A stretch of DNA of 64,000 bases from assembly GCF_016086655.4 (NCBI RefSeq), contig NC_052140.2:11284001-11348000 (forward strand), given 5' to 3'. The notes under the pieces are model-generated. The model worked only from the letters and a program-made list of their open reading frames with translations. It was not told the DNA's origin and did no database searches. Source of the DNA: Lepeophtheirus salmonis (taxonomy: Eukaryota > Arthropoda > Copepoda > Siphonostomatoida > Caligidae). Of the stretch, positions 1 to 12,179 are shown one piece after another (the first letter of the stretch is position 1; the number at the start of each line of letters is the position of its first letter). The position numbers and the translations under genes were made by a program.

Positions 1-2330
1 TAGCGTCTTGGGTCGATCATGTAATGTCATCTACTCGTCTTCCTTTCATAAAGCCCTTTTGTGATTCCGGTTTAATTGATGGAAGTGCTTGGATTATTCT
101 ATTGTTGATAATTTTTGTGTGAGGTATCAAGAAGCGTTATCGGTTTATAATTTGCTAAATTCAGTGTGTCTTTGTCTTTCTTTAGTATCAGAGTTAAAAC
201 ACCTTCACTCATAAACTTTGAAATGGAACCTAAAATCCAAATCTCTTGGAAAGATGTTTCTAAGATGGGGCATGGTTTTTTTAGATATGTATCTTATAAA
301 ATTCAAACGGCAAACCCAATAACCTTGGGGATTTAAATTTTTTATTACAATTATTTTTAATATTTCTTCACATGAAATGGGGGAATCGAGCACGTTATAA
401 ACAATTTTTCCTGCTGATACTTACCAACATGATATAAATTCTCCAGTGAGAACTCTTTTCGGCACGTTTTCCATCTGAATCAAAAGGAGTAGTTACCTTG
501 TTTTTATACCTTGTTTTTAAAGCCCCCACATTTTTAAAGATTTGAGTATAACGACTTTATCTTTATAAAGATTTATTGTATAATTTGTGTGGAGTCTTGA
601 GTTGACTCCCCCCTTTAAAGCAACAATTATCCTCGAACTTTGAACATTTTCTTCTTCCGCAGAGAAGGGCACTAGACCCTTGATTTTTTTTCTGAATCAG
701 CTGTGATTTAGATATTATTGCTTTGCCTTTGTTTTTATTTCGATTAATGTTATCAAGATCCTCTTGAATATCGAGTTTACTATCCCTCATCTTTTTTTGC
801 TCTTAAATACAGTTTATTTCCTTTTCGTTGTTCGAATACAGCGATTATACCCTTGCCAACGAAAATATTCATTCAACTTTATTCTACACGTTGGAGGACT
901 GAGCACAGGAAAAGTATATTATTGTCAAGTAAGTACCTGCATTCGTGCATAACTTTTTCTATTTCATTACGCGTTGAACTATTATTGAGGAGTGATACAT
1001 TTAATTTCCAATACGTTTTAAGTTTTAGCTTAGAGATGAAATAATTTTTTAATTAATTTAATAGTTGGGGAGTGATCGGTGATATAAAGTAGAAGAGCTC
1101 TGAATTCTGTGAGGAACTTTGCTAAGTTTGATGAGACAAGAATGTAATCTAGTCTGCCTCCCATTAGTTCGCCTGATTTATTTTCTTGTAATACGTCAAA
1201 TATGGGCCATTTCTTTTATTAAAAAGACGTCAGTCTTCAAGGCAATACTTGGAAATAACTCCCTCTAGGTCGTGTTTATTTTAAAATTTCGTGAACCGAT
1301 ATAATTAAACGTTTCCCTTCCAATTTGTCGAGTAACATTTAGATCTCCTAAAATTAAGATATTTTTCTCTTTTATTCCAGAAAATATATATATTTGAAAA
1401 GAAGTCAACTGGCTGTAAATTGCAAAAACTCTGAGGGCTTCCCCTGAAAGGTCAATGTCAACCTTTATGTAATTACCATTCCTATCTGACACGATAAGCA
1501 CTAGTGAAAGAAAAATCAAAAAAGTTAAACTCCTGGAGATGAAGGGAGGGAGACTGAGGGGGGAATGATAATTTTTTTTATTCCCTGAGCCTCGTATCCA
1601 GTCAGTACATAATGTCAGGAAAGCTTGTAGCTTTCAAATAATTGGATATTGAAGACGCCCTTTTCTGAGTTTACATTATAAGCTAGACATGACAGTCTCA
1701 TATTGGACTAAGGGTGGATTGTTGTGGTTTTTGTTATTCAGTTTAGTTTTTCGGAGGTTTATTTTTCCTCGTAGGTAAAGAGTTACTCCTTGTGGATGTA
1801 TTGGACCGTCTTGGCCAAGACAATGCCATCAACACTTCATTTATGGTCTTTTTTATTTATTTATTTTGAGCCATCTCCGGACCTTCTAAGAAATCAGTGT
1901 CGGTGAGCGTATTGTGGCTGGATTCTGAGTTTGGGAAAGTTTACAAGTCATTAAGGGGATCAGTTATTGTTTACTCAGAATCTGTTTTTTCATTAGCCTC
2001 TTTAGTTGGAGATCTTAAAAAAATCCTCTACAGTATTACAAACCTCGTTTGGTTAACTAATAGGATGAGACATTTTAATGGTTTTAGGAGCACTTCTCTC
2101 TGTATTAGTCTCTCCATCATTATTGGATTTTAATTCCTCTTAAAGATTTTTTTGAGTACTTCAATCATAACTCTGCAAATTCGTTTGTTTCGGTTTTGTT
2201 TGTGTCAAAAGGGGAACAACAGTGTCCTGCGGATCAGATAATCTTGGTTTTTTGAAAATTTCTGTATCTTCAGAAGCAGTGATAATATTCTCTGTATTTT
2301 ATTTTTTTAACTTTTAAGGCTCGGGCGTAT
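1..2330 (-). mobile_element. L1/Tx1-like non-LTR retrotransposon, decayed, cut by window start
   Basis: On the minus strand the pieces fall in LINE ORF2 order. An APE-type endonuclease runs from 1519 to about 1050 and includes GDLNV, then GGRLDYILVSS and TDHSP, which match the family's GDFN, R-x-D and SDH motifs. A linker follows at 790-563, then an L1-type LDSPISCEEILKII segment at 393-205, and finally reverse transcriptase motifs 1-2 (NLANYKPITLLDTS, then GFMKGRRVDD) from about 230 to 1. Several frameshifts and stops separate the pieces, so it is not functional. The region 2330-1530 may hold remnants of ORF1 or the ORF2 start, but no domain is recognisable there. Positions 1-230 are clearly similar to 13074-13310, so the same family occurs twice in the window. 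The rest of the reverse transcriptase lies beyond position 1. Confidence 0.85.
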
Positions 2331-3160
2331 GAAGTCGTGAATCCATTTATTTTGTCATCCCCTTTAAGATGATTCAATAATAAATAAATATTCTTTATAT
2401 TCTCTTATCAAAGCCTTTTCCCTGTAACATATCTTTTTTGAATGGTTAAAACAGAAGCAGTTTGAGCGATATATATATATATATATTTTAAAGAAGTTAA
2501 TTAGAAATGTTACTGTTGTACTTCATCTATTTCAATTTTATAGAAAAAGAAACAACGAAGCAAAAAAAATGGAACAAACTTATTATAATTGCCGTCTCCA
2601 ATATCGAGATAGAAACAGAAAGTATGACGTCCTGGCAAACAAACTTGTACAGGATATCCGTCATTGTATCAATCATGCAACGCGGTTTATGTATTATTAG
2701 CTAATTAGTAGATAAATAAAAAGAATAAACCAATTAATTGTCATATATACTGATGCAACATTGGTGGGCGTATTACCCATAGCATAAGGTAATATGACCC
2801 AATTACCAAAATTGGCCTCTAACTTAAAATATTTGTGTGTGTTAAAATTATGTGCTATGGACTTATAAATAATGTTCAACTGTGAAAGTTCTAGCTATAG
2901 GACTATACTAGATTAAAAATTATAGGTTATTTTGAAAAAGTATCTTAAATTGTTACCCCCTACTTTCACAATGTCTATGTAAGCTTCCGACAACAAACTT
3001 GAGCATCGGATGACTGCAAATGGAAACTATCCCCATCTGTCATATTTAAGTTTATACAGAAGATTATTTTTCAAACTTTATTAAAAACTACTTTATGAAG
3101 ACATTGGTACAATAATTAAGTTAATTCCCAGTAATTATAAGTGAAATCGACACTTTTTAT
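2331..3160. other. No gene recognised; short TA microsatellite
   Basis: AT-rich sequence with a run of about eight TA units at 2470-2486. No coding similarity is recognised on either strand. Positions 3000-3160 are probably the 3' untranslated part of the mariner remnant that ends at 3161. Confidence 0.5.
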
Positions 3161-3600
3161 TCAATATGACCTCCCTCAACCTCAATAAGAACATCTTCCT
3201 GAAGGCCACACAAACCTAACAGATGTAACAATCTGACAAGTAAGCACAAGCAGCCTTTATGGCGGACTCCAGTGATCTCACAGACCCGTGAGATTTTTGT
3301 AGGTAGCTCCCTCGGCCTTAGCCTAGATGAAAAAATCCAAAAGATTCAGATTTGCAGAGCTGGGAGGATTCTTTACTGGATTTTTAGCAACGTAGTTTTT
3401 GACACACATAATCGGATTATTATAGCACTTCTTATAAAGCACTGAAATGAGGCAAATAAGGTTCAAGAGTTTCAATGAAGAAGCTGTGGATGAAGGTTGT
3501 GAACTCTCTTTATTTCTCACTAGGTATTTCATTCCAGTATAAACTCTCTTTATCAAACTACTCAGGTGTTTTTGAAGAATACAATGATGCCTTATAGGAT
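3161..3600 (-). mobile_element. mariner-type transposase remnant (C-terminal part)
   Basis: The minus strand ends with EDVLIEVEGGHIE and a stop at 3163-3161, which matches the usual C-terminus of mariner transposases (IEAEGGHIE). Upstream, PPSSANLNLLDFFI (3370-3325) resembles the SPDLNPLDYFVW block that carries the third catalytic aspartate. The two blocks lie in different frames with stops between them, so this is a dead fragment. No N-terminal helix-turn-helix or first and second aspartate blocks are recognisable further upstream, and no terminal inverted repeat was defined. Confidence 0.7.
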
Positions 3601-6600
3601 ATATACTTCATCTTCCATTGTTTATTTGAGGTAATGGAAGATAAAATAACATATTTGGATGTTAAAGGACATGAATGATACTTCCATTAAAGGAGATGAG
3701 ATCCACCTAGTGAGGCAAGAGAACTTCTTTTTAAAAGATGAGATCCCTGAACATCAAGGATATCCAAATTGTATAGCAAGTGTCTGATATGAATGTACAC
3801 AGATCGATATACCCAGATTTTCTACAAAAAAATTTGTCTAAATCATCCTTATTGTCTTAAAAGTAATGGATTTGATGTATTTATTCAGGCTAAAGTTTAC
3901 CACACGAAAAAAATGCTAAATTGCATTTATTCATCCTTCAGCCATTGATGCTATTTCATTGAATCAGGCTTTGTTGCGCTTCATATTATCTCTTCCTTAG
4001 ATAGTATTGGTGCCATTCATATTGCAAGGGAGGTGCTTTAATTTCAATTTTGTTTGAGGCTACCTCCAAAATATGGAGACAGTCTATTTGAGTCCGAAAT
4101 GCTTTGTATCAACTCAGACTATACCACCTGTACATACTCTCTGAAGTTTGGTCATTTCCTTAGTTACTAAAGATATATGAGATGATCCTAACCATAAAAC
4201 ATACCTTCTAATCTCATTTTCTTAATCTTGTATGTACATTTACTTTACCACAAGTATCTAATATTATGATGATCGCCAGTGGTGTCGCTAACCCCTTTGG
4301 GATTGGGGCCTCAAGCTCTCCCCCCTCCCCCTTGAAAAAATCATATATACATAAAATAAACGTATTTATATAAATAATTATATTAGGGTGGTGATAATTT
4401 TTTGAGGTCAAATGATGAAAAAAAAGTGAGGAAGATGTCCTATTAAATCTATTATGAAAAAAAAATCATACCCGCATAATTAAAAAATTAAAATTTAATA
4501 ATTTTTCGGTCAATAAGCTAAAAAACTATAATATATTTCTGGTAGACAATACAGTTATTGATCTAAAATAACATCTTAAGATTTTCTAAAGGGATATTAG
4601 CATGTGAAGTAAAAAAATAAATAAATTTACTGGATAAGTATTCAAGGATAGCTTCTTGTGGCCTCTCATACGGGGGAATAAATCATTGATTTTGGTAGTG
4701 AGGACGGTTTATCTTGTGAAAGCGAACTTCAAGGAAGTGACGGTGTAGTTTTATACTCCCATCTTCCATATGTAGGCTCGGATATATTTCTCGTTTGTAT
4801 CATCCAAATTAAATAGGCCACCCATTTTTTTAGTTATTTTAGATTTTTATTTGTCCTGATTGATTAAAAATTAAATAAAAATTATCTGCAACTAAAAAAA
4901 ACTTAGTTCAATTTTAAAACTAGTTGTCTTCCTTTATATAAGATAAAGCAAAAAATCGTTCAATTTCTATAAAGTATAATCCATCATAGGTAGTTTTTAT
5001 TCGCCGACTTATTTTACCTGAAATTCCAATACTCTTTACTTTTCTTATGAATAATTTTAACATCTTTTTAAATACACTATTATGCATGAAACCAGAACAA
5101 ATAAAAATAACAATTGTCTTTATTTTTTTACCATTACACTTCCTTATATTATTGAATTATAAAATTTTTAATTTTAATTCATTTAATAAGTAAGTATTGT
5201 TGTGAAAGATAAAGGAAAAAATTGAAGGGAAAAATAGTATTTTTGTTTAGAAGAAACTACAATCTATGCCTGAAGTGTTGATTGGTCGCACAACTGAATT
5301 TTTATATTGATGATTGATGCCACTACAGATTTTCGTCGAAGTTATAATCAATAAAACCTACATGGTACAATCAATATAAGAAACCAAATATTAAGCTATA
5401 TTTTCAATATTATACTCGTATTTACCTATATTCATAACTCTCATTAATTATTTTGCCTCTACATTATAGATCTTCTTCATATTCCATGAATAATTACTCA
5501 TTGTAAAAAGTGAATAATAAATATAATCAAAGAACAGAGTAAAGATACATTAGATCCAATATTCAGACCTGTATTTGAGTCGTCCTTTTCAGTGCTCGGG
5601 TTTAGTCCTAGTGCTTATGCTCCGAGTCTTTTGGTTTTGAGTGCTCATATTACGAGTTTTTCTGATTCCGAGTTCAAATCCTCATGCACTGGGTCCATGG
5701 GCAATAAGTAATGTCCAAATCTACCTGTAGCCTCATCTAAGGCATGAAAATAGACTATTGCATAAGTTTCTTAATTAATATTTGACACCACTAATTTACT
5801 TTAGGAATCCATTGACTTTCTGATGGTTTAGTGGGAATAAAAGTTTAATGATGAGAATTTCCGCACAAAAAAAAAAAAATATACCGTCTGGAAGCACTCT
5901 CCCTGATTCAGGTAACAACTGCAAAAAACCTCGTTTATAATAACATTTTTTGCACTCTGGTCATATTTCAATAACTCTATAATTTTTGCTTCGCCCTCTC
6001 CTTGCAATCATTTTTCTTTACAAAAAGGACATCCTTTCCTATGATATACTTAGATAAAAGAAGACATCAATAAAAATAAATTCTATTTTTTTTTAATATA
6101 TATCTAGCGATTTATTATTCTAAAAATACCAGTCAAAACGTAAGAGTTGATAAATATTTGTGATATGTTTAAAACACTCGAAGAGTAAACATTGCAAAAA
6201 AAATCTTGCGTGCGGTATTTCTTGTAATTGGTAATCTGAAAAATGTTTTATTTTTATTTTCTAAAGCTATTTTTATTCTGTCATTCTTAGTCAGAGAATA
6301 TTTAAGCATCTATTTACCAGTTGTGCATGTTCTCGTGAAATACAAAGAGTAATACTGAAGAGAGGGTTATAATTGTAAGTCCTTTTTGAAATCAGTGTCG
6401 ATTGAAGATTGACAAGAGAACAATTTCACCCAAATTCCTTGTTAGATTTTTGTAGAATTTATTTTTATATTCTTTTTCTTATAGCAACATGTAATTAATC
6501 TAATGAAAAGTCATAACAGCTCTCCTAGAAAACATTTTTCAAACTGTCCGTGTTAACATGTTATCATACACTATCCAATGAGATAGTTATTCTGAAGATT

Positions 6601-6860
6601 TTATAAGGGCAAACATTTTACCAAAGTAGTTGAAACTAAAAGAAATATTGTTAACTTTTGGCACAAACAATGAACATTAATAACTTTAATATCAATAATA
6701 AAAATGTCGATTATAATATTTTTTAAATATGTTTTGATAGGTACAATAACGCTTTTGGACCCTTATTAATTGAGGTATGCAGGTTGGGGATTTTACATCT
6801 CAAACAAGTTTAGAACTCAAAATACAGGGTTGATCTTATCTAAAGGTACATATGTATATA
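3601..6860. other. No gene recognised
   Basis: This is AT-rich intergenic or repeat-derived sequence. A pyrimidine-rich patch at 4300-4336 lies just upstream of a motif at 4381-4393 (TTAGGGTGGTGAT). The same motif occurs inverted at 7171-7187, at the 3' side of the next mariner remnant. Positions 4680-4800 contain a short open stretch (DFGSEDGLSCESELQGSD) that is not recognised. Positions 5590-5700 carry repeated short motifs around GTGCTC and CGAGT and look like a decayed repeat. Confidence 0.4.
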
Positions 6861-6861
6861 T

Positions 6862-7190
6862 ATCTAAATCTGGCCTCCTGGATCACCAGATCTGAACCCC
6901 TTGGACTACTATATTTTGGAAAGAGAGTCCAATCAACGTGCACATAACATTGTGTACTCCTTAAGGTCTTCCATTCTCTAGGCAGTGGCCACAACGGACA
7001 AGGAGTTTCTCGTTGAGGCTTTTGTCAGATAGGAGGCTGTGGTTGAAGCTGGAAGCGGTTGGTTTGAGGGGTTTGCTTTACTATGTATGAGGAAAATATT
7101 TTTCAATTGCATAATTAATTTTGGGAAATAAATTGTAATATACTTTATTCTTAAATTTTCTGGATTTAAAATCACCACCCTATATTACAA
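6862..7190 (+). mobile_element. mariner-type transposase remnant (C-terminal part)
   Basis: The plus strand reads WPPGSPDLNPLDYYILERES with small frame changes near 6868-6930. This is the block holding the third catalytic aspartate. It is followed by AVATTDKEFLVEAFVR and EAVVEAGSGWFE at 6980-7068, the usual mariner tail. Positions 7166-7187 (ATCACCACCCTATATTA) probably mark the 3' terminal inverted repeat, because the same word occurs inverted at 4379. The first two aspartate blocks are absent, so the fragment is inactive. Confidence 0.75.
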
Positions 7191-7669
7191 GTATTAGAAT
7201 AAGCATATGCATTCATGAGTGTGATATACTTTGCCCAACAAATTATTCAATTTTCAAGAAAAGGCCTTAATCTTTTTTTAGTATAAGTACTGGGATCACC
7301 CTAACCTTGATATATTGAGACAAAAATTGTAAATTTTTGCATTGGTAAAATATTTTGATGATGGATATTCATGCATCAAGTTACCTATGTACATACCTAG
7401 TAATTCGCAATATTTTTAATTAATTAAACTGACATTCCTATCCCTAATTCTTCAAAAGAGAAGATTCTTATTAGTATTAATGATTAAGGCTTGTATTAAA
7501 TATATTTAAATATACTAATGAGAATAGATCATTATGGTTATTTTAAAGGTGTTTCGTAGAAGAATGAACCAATTTTATTGTCTGGGAGAACTACATTGTG
7601 TCCCTATCCCCTCTCTATTTCTTAAATCTGGGGTCATATCGATCCTTAGGGGCTATGTAGAATAGGGTG

Positions 7670-8745
7670 GACCATTTTAGGGGGGTAAAAATACTTTTTT
7701 AGAAATTGATAAATGGCTAATGATAGAAAGTTGATACGTATAGTTAAAAAACCGTATGCAAAATTTCAGCTCTGAAAAATAATTTTTTTTAACTGCCGAC
7801 ACTCGATTGAAATGTGCTATGCTTTAATTTTGCTAAAATGTTTATTTTTATTTATAAAAAATATTCAATTAAAACAGATTAGTTATTTTTTTATGGGTTA
7901 TTTCTAACGATATTGATAAGTTGCTTCATATAAAATATCTTATTTTTGAGACAGAAATATAATTAAGAACGAAAAAGGTGTTAAGTCCAAATAAATCCAT
8001 AAAAGAATATTTTCCTGACTTTATATACATAGGTAGTAATACCTGTTTTGTTTTGACGAACCGAATTTTAGTACTTTTTTAACAGCAATTTCTAGAGCAA
8101 GTCTCGATTTTAAGGAACATTTACTCAATGCCTCGCAATTTACACGACATATAGAAGACGCACAATTTATCTTTATTTAAGGTTCCACTCCATGTAAAAC
8201 TAGAGCTGACGACAGCTCTTTTCATGAGAATAAATTAAAGTTAAATTATTATTCGTACATTTTTCCCAATATGAAGAATAACAATAACTTATCAATGTAA
8301 GTAACCCTAATATTTGGAATTTTCTTTAATTCCAATAACACATGTAGATATAACATTATTTAAATAAACGATTATATACAATAAAAATCTAAAATCGATA
8401 AACATAATTTACTGAAAAGCATTGTATTTTTTAGACTCAAGCAAAGATATACGTTCCCTTGATGAAAGTTTTGGAAATTATAAAACCATCCTTTATCAAC
8501 GTCGTTGCAACAATATTTAGGTGATGCTTCCGTCACGTTTTACCTACTATTTCGACAGCTTGAGTATGCAAAATGACCGAAAAGCTTGTTATTTGATTCC
8601 GAAATCAAGGATATATCTTTTATTTCTTCTTTTCGGTAGAGCTAATTAGCAAATTTTAAACTATTAAATGAATATTCTTGCTTTGAATCAAAATAAATGT
8701 CTATCAATGACAAAGAAATATTTGCGGCACTTTCGTTTCTTCTTC
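7670..8745 (+). repeat. Dispersed non-coding repeat, copy 1 (longer)
   Basis: Shared blocks in the same order and orientation recur at 18067-18785. Examples are the stretch around 7745-7790 (GTATGCAAAATTTCAG), the block at 7910-7990, the AATATGAAGAATAACAA block near 8268, and the block at 8590-8700 ending near TTTGAATCAAAATA. Copy 1 is longer because of indels. It has no open frame of note. The family may be a non-autonomous element, but ends were not identified. Confidence 0.65.
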
Positions 8746-10740
8746 TAATACTAATTCTCCTAACTTTATTCTTGTCCATGATATTTTTTTCGTTTGATTA
8801 ATCGATAAGTCCAATTTCTTCCCATACCGACGTAGATAGGAATCCTGCCTCTCTATCCGACACACCTGCCCACTCACAGGCTTCTGTATATGAAGTAATT
8901 GAAGTCAAGATATTTTGTCATTGAAATTACTAATTGGACTTTATAATTTATTTTGGCATTATGCTCTTAAGTGTCGTTTTTGGCGGTAAAAAATCTTTGT
9001 TGTGACTATTACTTACGATAGAAAATGCATACATCATCTGGGTTTGGTTGATCAAGTGAAGGGAGTTTTTGGAATGTTTGGAAAATTAATTATTTTACTC
9101 TATTTTTCCTAATTACTCTTTCTTCCAGGGTAAATGTTATTTTCTTGTTGAGAACACCCATAAACATTTTTCTTTTCTAACTTTTGTTCCATTGGAGGAA
9201 TTTCTTAATCAATGAACATTCACATAATGAAAAATATCTATTTTGCAGTGTGAAATATCAAATAAATTATGGGAATCATTCATAAATGAATCAATCTTTT
9301 CTTGGTATCTTCTTGGTGAAAGATCTCATTCAATTTCTATTTTTTTCATGATATGATACTATCTGATTTGCTATTCTTTTTGTACAAAAGGTAGGGATTG
9401 AAGCTGTTTGGTAGATATTTAGGACTTTAATAGTAACAATTTTACTTATTTCTTTCGTATAAGGTTCTATTTTAGTTAAGGATTTAGATTCTACCTTATG
9501 TTATTCAATGCAATTGATCACATATTCATTTCTTGTCAGTTGAGTTTCGCCTAAGTCAAAAAACTTTCAAAAAGAGGAAAATTGTATTATGCGCGAGTTG
9601 TTTTTCCATAGTAACTGATTTTTGAAGTACGTAATTACATTGTTCTAGTACGTATTCAGAAGATATAATGTATCGTATTGTTAATTATTACTATGTTAAT
9701 TGATCAAATGTCTCTTGTTAACTAGGTGGTTTTATTAGTATATTAAAAGGATTTGTTGAATATGCAATAGCATTAAAATAGTATAAAATTATTACATCAT
9801 TATATATTTTTACTTTCTTCTGAAGCTTTAAATATATCTTCATACGATTTTATTTGAAGAGATATATACTTAATTAAACAATAATTCTATATCAAATATC
9901 TTTCAAAACTACATAACAAAGAACCCACAAATTAAGTCTGAATTGTCTTCTTCCTATATACTTTTTTTATTCTTTATTAGCTGAAATGGGGGTAATAAGA
10001 GAATCTGCAAGAGATAAGTGAGATTTACAAAAAATTATTTACTACCGTTAAAGCACCTTCGACTTCTAACGATTCACTTCTTTCTCGTTTGGGCAGAACG
10101 TTGATTAATTAATAATATGTGGACTGTAATACTTTCTTTAGATTAATTATATTCTATTGTTATCACAAGGGATTTAAATTGCACATTGATAAATATACTC
10201 ACTAATGCAAAAAGAGTCAAGAGAATACTTTTTAATGTTCCTCCAATCACAACCCAGTGCTGCCGTATGTATATATACATACACCTTACCCTACAAAACA
10301 CTCACTTGTTTACGAGTGAACAACTACTTACAAAAAAAAAGTTTACGATAGATAGGGAATACGTGGCTGAAAACATATTTCGAAGGGAGTGAAGTGAATG
10401 AAAAAAGTTCCAGAATTGATGGTCTATAGTCTTTAAACTTTTTTAAGCAAGAAACCAATTTATTCACACTATTATAAATGAATTTTTCGAATTACTATAT
10501 TAAAAAAAATAAGTATAATAAAATAATATGAGACATTGATATTTCAATCCCGTTTTGGCAGCTACAAATGTTTTCCCATGGCTTCTATGCTTATTTTTTT
10601 GCATAGCATTGAAATATAACTAGCCATATTCGATTATCTAACTTTTTGGTTTTTTGGCCCACACTAATGTAAAGGGTTATATCCGTCATTAGGGTCTATG
10701 TACAAAGATGTATCCCTCCTAGGAGGAGGGGGGATTTTGA
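8746..10740. other. No gene recognised
   Basis: AT-rich sequence with only short open frames that resemble nothing. No convincing splice-bounded exons, RNA genes or repeat ends were seen. A short palindrome-like run of C and G bases at 10715-10735 is the only compositional exception. Confidence 0.4.
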
Positions 10741-10767
10741 AATTGCGAACATTACCTATTGTCGACG

Positions 10768-11052
10768 ATGAAGTCAAATATTCCAGACAGTCTCTTATTA
10801 AATATAACTAATGATGAAAATCCTCTGTACAATGGACATGTTATAGAAAAAGAAACTGAGAATCAACATGGTAACCCTGACAATTTGAAAAATGTTCTGG
10901 ATGAGAGAAAGACTAATACTCAGGATGTTTCATTAGATCAGCTACAATCAGCTCAGACAAGGAACTCTGGAAGGTATAAAAGTGGGTCAATTATAAGGAA
11001 TTATTATTATTGCAACTATTCGTTTTTATACAATGTGCGTAAGCTAAAATGA
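10768..11052 (+). CDS. Small ORF of a dispersed repeat family, function unknown
   Basis: The frame starts at ATG 10768 and runs 94 codons. The hydrophilic first 70 residues include GNPDNLKN and TQDVSLDQLQSAQ. Parts of this peptide recur elsewhere. At 20383-20460 the text is HGNLDNLNNI and HDVS, and at 56365-56440 it is QDVSLDWLSEAIRDKETKHK. It is therefore a fragment of a repeated coding element rather than a unique host gene. A possible splice donor (GGAAG|GTATAA near 10971) would end the exon just where similarity to the other copies becomes weak. No domain is recognised. Confidence 0.45.
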   Translation: MKSNIPDSLLLNITNDENPLYNGHVIEKETENQHGNPDNLKNVLDERKTNTQDVSLDQLQSAQTRNSGRYKSGSIIRNYYYCNYSFLYNVRKLK

Positions 11053-11204
11053 ATCCGACATTAAAACTTAAATACATTCAAAAAAATAAACGTAGGACAA
11101 TGAAACATTCATTGTTTGAAAGACCAGTCCTGAGACCTTCCCTTTTACGTCATATAATTTTTTGTAAACTAAGTCAGTTTTCGTATTATCGTCGAAGAAA
11201 TGTA

Positions 11205-11823
11205 GAGTGCTTGATTTGATCCACGCAGTAGTTTCTGTTTGTGAAGTGCTCAAGATAGTGAAAGTGAAAAGGTCCATTGTTTTAAGGATCACGAAGGCGT
11301 TTGAGGCTGATGGTAACTATGACCAGAAGCTTGGTAGGAGGGGCTACAACATTAAGCGATTTGAGGAGGTCATGAGTACTTTGGGATACAGTATTGAGAC
11401 AAATTCTGACAACTCGATGCACAAGCTCGCAAAAAAGCACAACGTTAGTATAGGGAAAGTAAGAAATGCTGTGAAAGTCATTGGCCTCAAGAGCTACAAC
11501 AGCCGAAAGTGCAATGCATTATAGCAATGGTAAAGTCCACCAGATTGACGATGTAAAAAAACTTTTAAGTTGGATAAAGGGTATTTCTGGTCTTGGGCAT
11601 TGTGGCCTCCTTTCTTACCAGATATAATCCCACTTAACTGTGAGATTTGGGTAGCCATTGATGTTAAGGCCTGTATTGTCCCCCACAGAAATACTGTAGG
11701 TCTGAAGGCTTCTATTCAGCGGGTGTTGATAGCCATGTCTGATGAGTATGTCATCAGAGAATGCAAGGCCTTTTAGCATCGTTTATAAGCTGTAATTGAA
11801 GCTAAAAGTGGACATTCTGAATT
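11205..11823 (+). mobile_element. mariner element with deleted catalytic core
   Basis: The first part (11207-11524) is an N-terminal DNA-binding region. It holds two helix-turn-helix-like halves (CEVLKIVKVKRSIVLRITKAF and, later, MHKLAKKHNVSIGKVRNAVK). After a gap and frame change, 11592-11823 reads WALWPPFLPDIIPLNCEIW, then DEYVIRECKAF and AVIEAKSGHSE, the usual mariner C-terminal third. The region with the first and second catalytic aspartates is missing, and the expected third aspartate in SPDLNPLDY is changed (IPLNCEIW). It cannot encode an active transposase. The same architecture is found independently at 57206-57878. Confidence 0.8.
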
Positions 11824-12179
11824 TTGTGTTTTTCTGTTAATACATTTCAAGGTGCTAACCTTAGTCATGTTTGAGCTTTGGATTATTTTATGCATGATTT
11901 TTCGCCATGATACATTTTTACTTACACAAACATACGGAGGTTTCAATGTGTTCCTTTTGATAAAAAAAGAATTATAATTGACAATGTTTGAACCATTTAT
12001 TTGAATATTTAGAGGTAATGAAATTTTACATATAAAACTCTGAATTGGTTTTAACATTAGACAGTACAGCTTTTAATCAAATTAACAAGTTTTGTGGAAT
12101 ATCATTGCCAAGGAACGTAGCTTATAAATATGTATGAACATTGAGTATTTATCTGTCTGTTTGTTAGTGTATCACCCCC

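Noticed and set aside
764..1044. Two overlapping plus-strand open frames
   Set aside because: They are antisense to LINE ORF2 sequence and show no domain.
1130..1150. HSC-like codons as the missing SMYD SET exon
   Set aside because: The stretch lies inside the LINE endonuclease (DYILVSSNL frame) and lacks flanking SET-domain sequence.
5590..5700. tRNA-like GAGTTCAAATCCTC word with possible acceptor pairing
   Set aside because: The spacing gives only about 50 bases between candidate acceptor strands, and no D arm or A box fits. It looks like a repeat with GTGCTC and CGAGT words.
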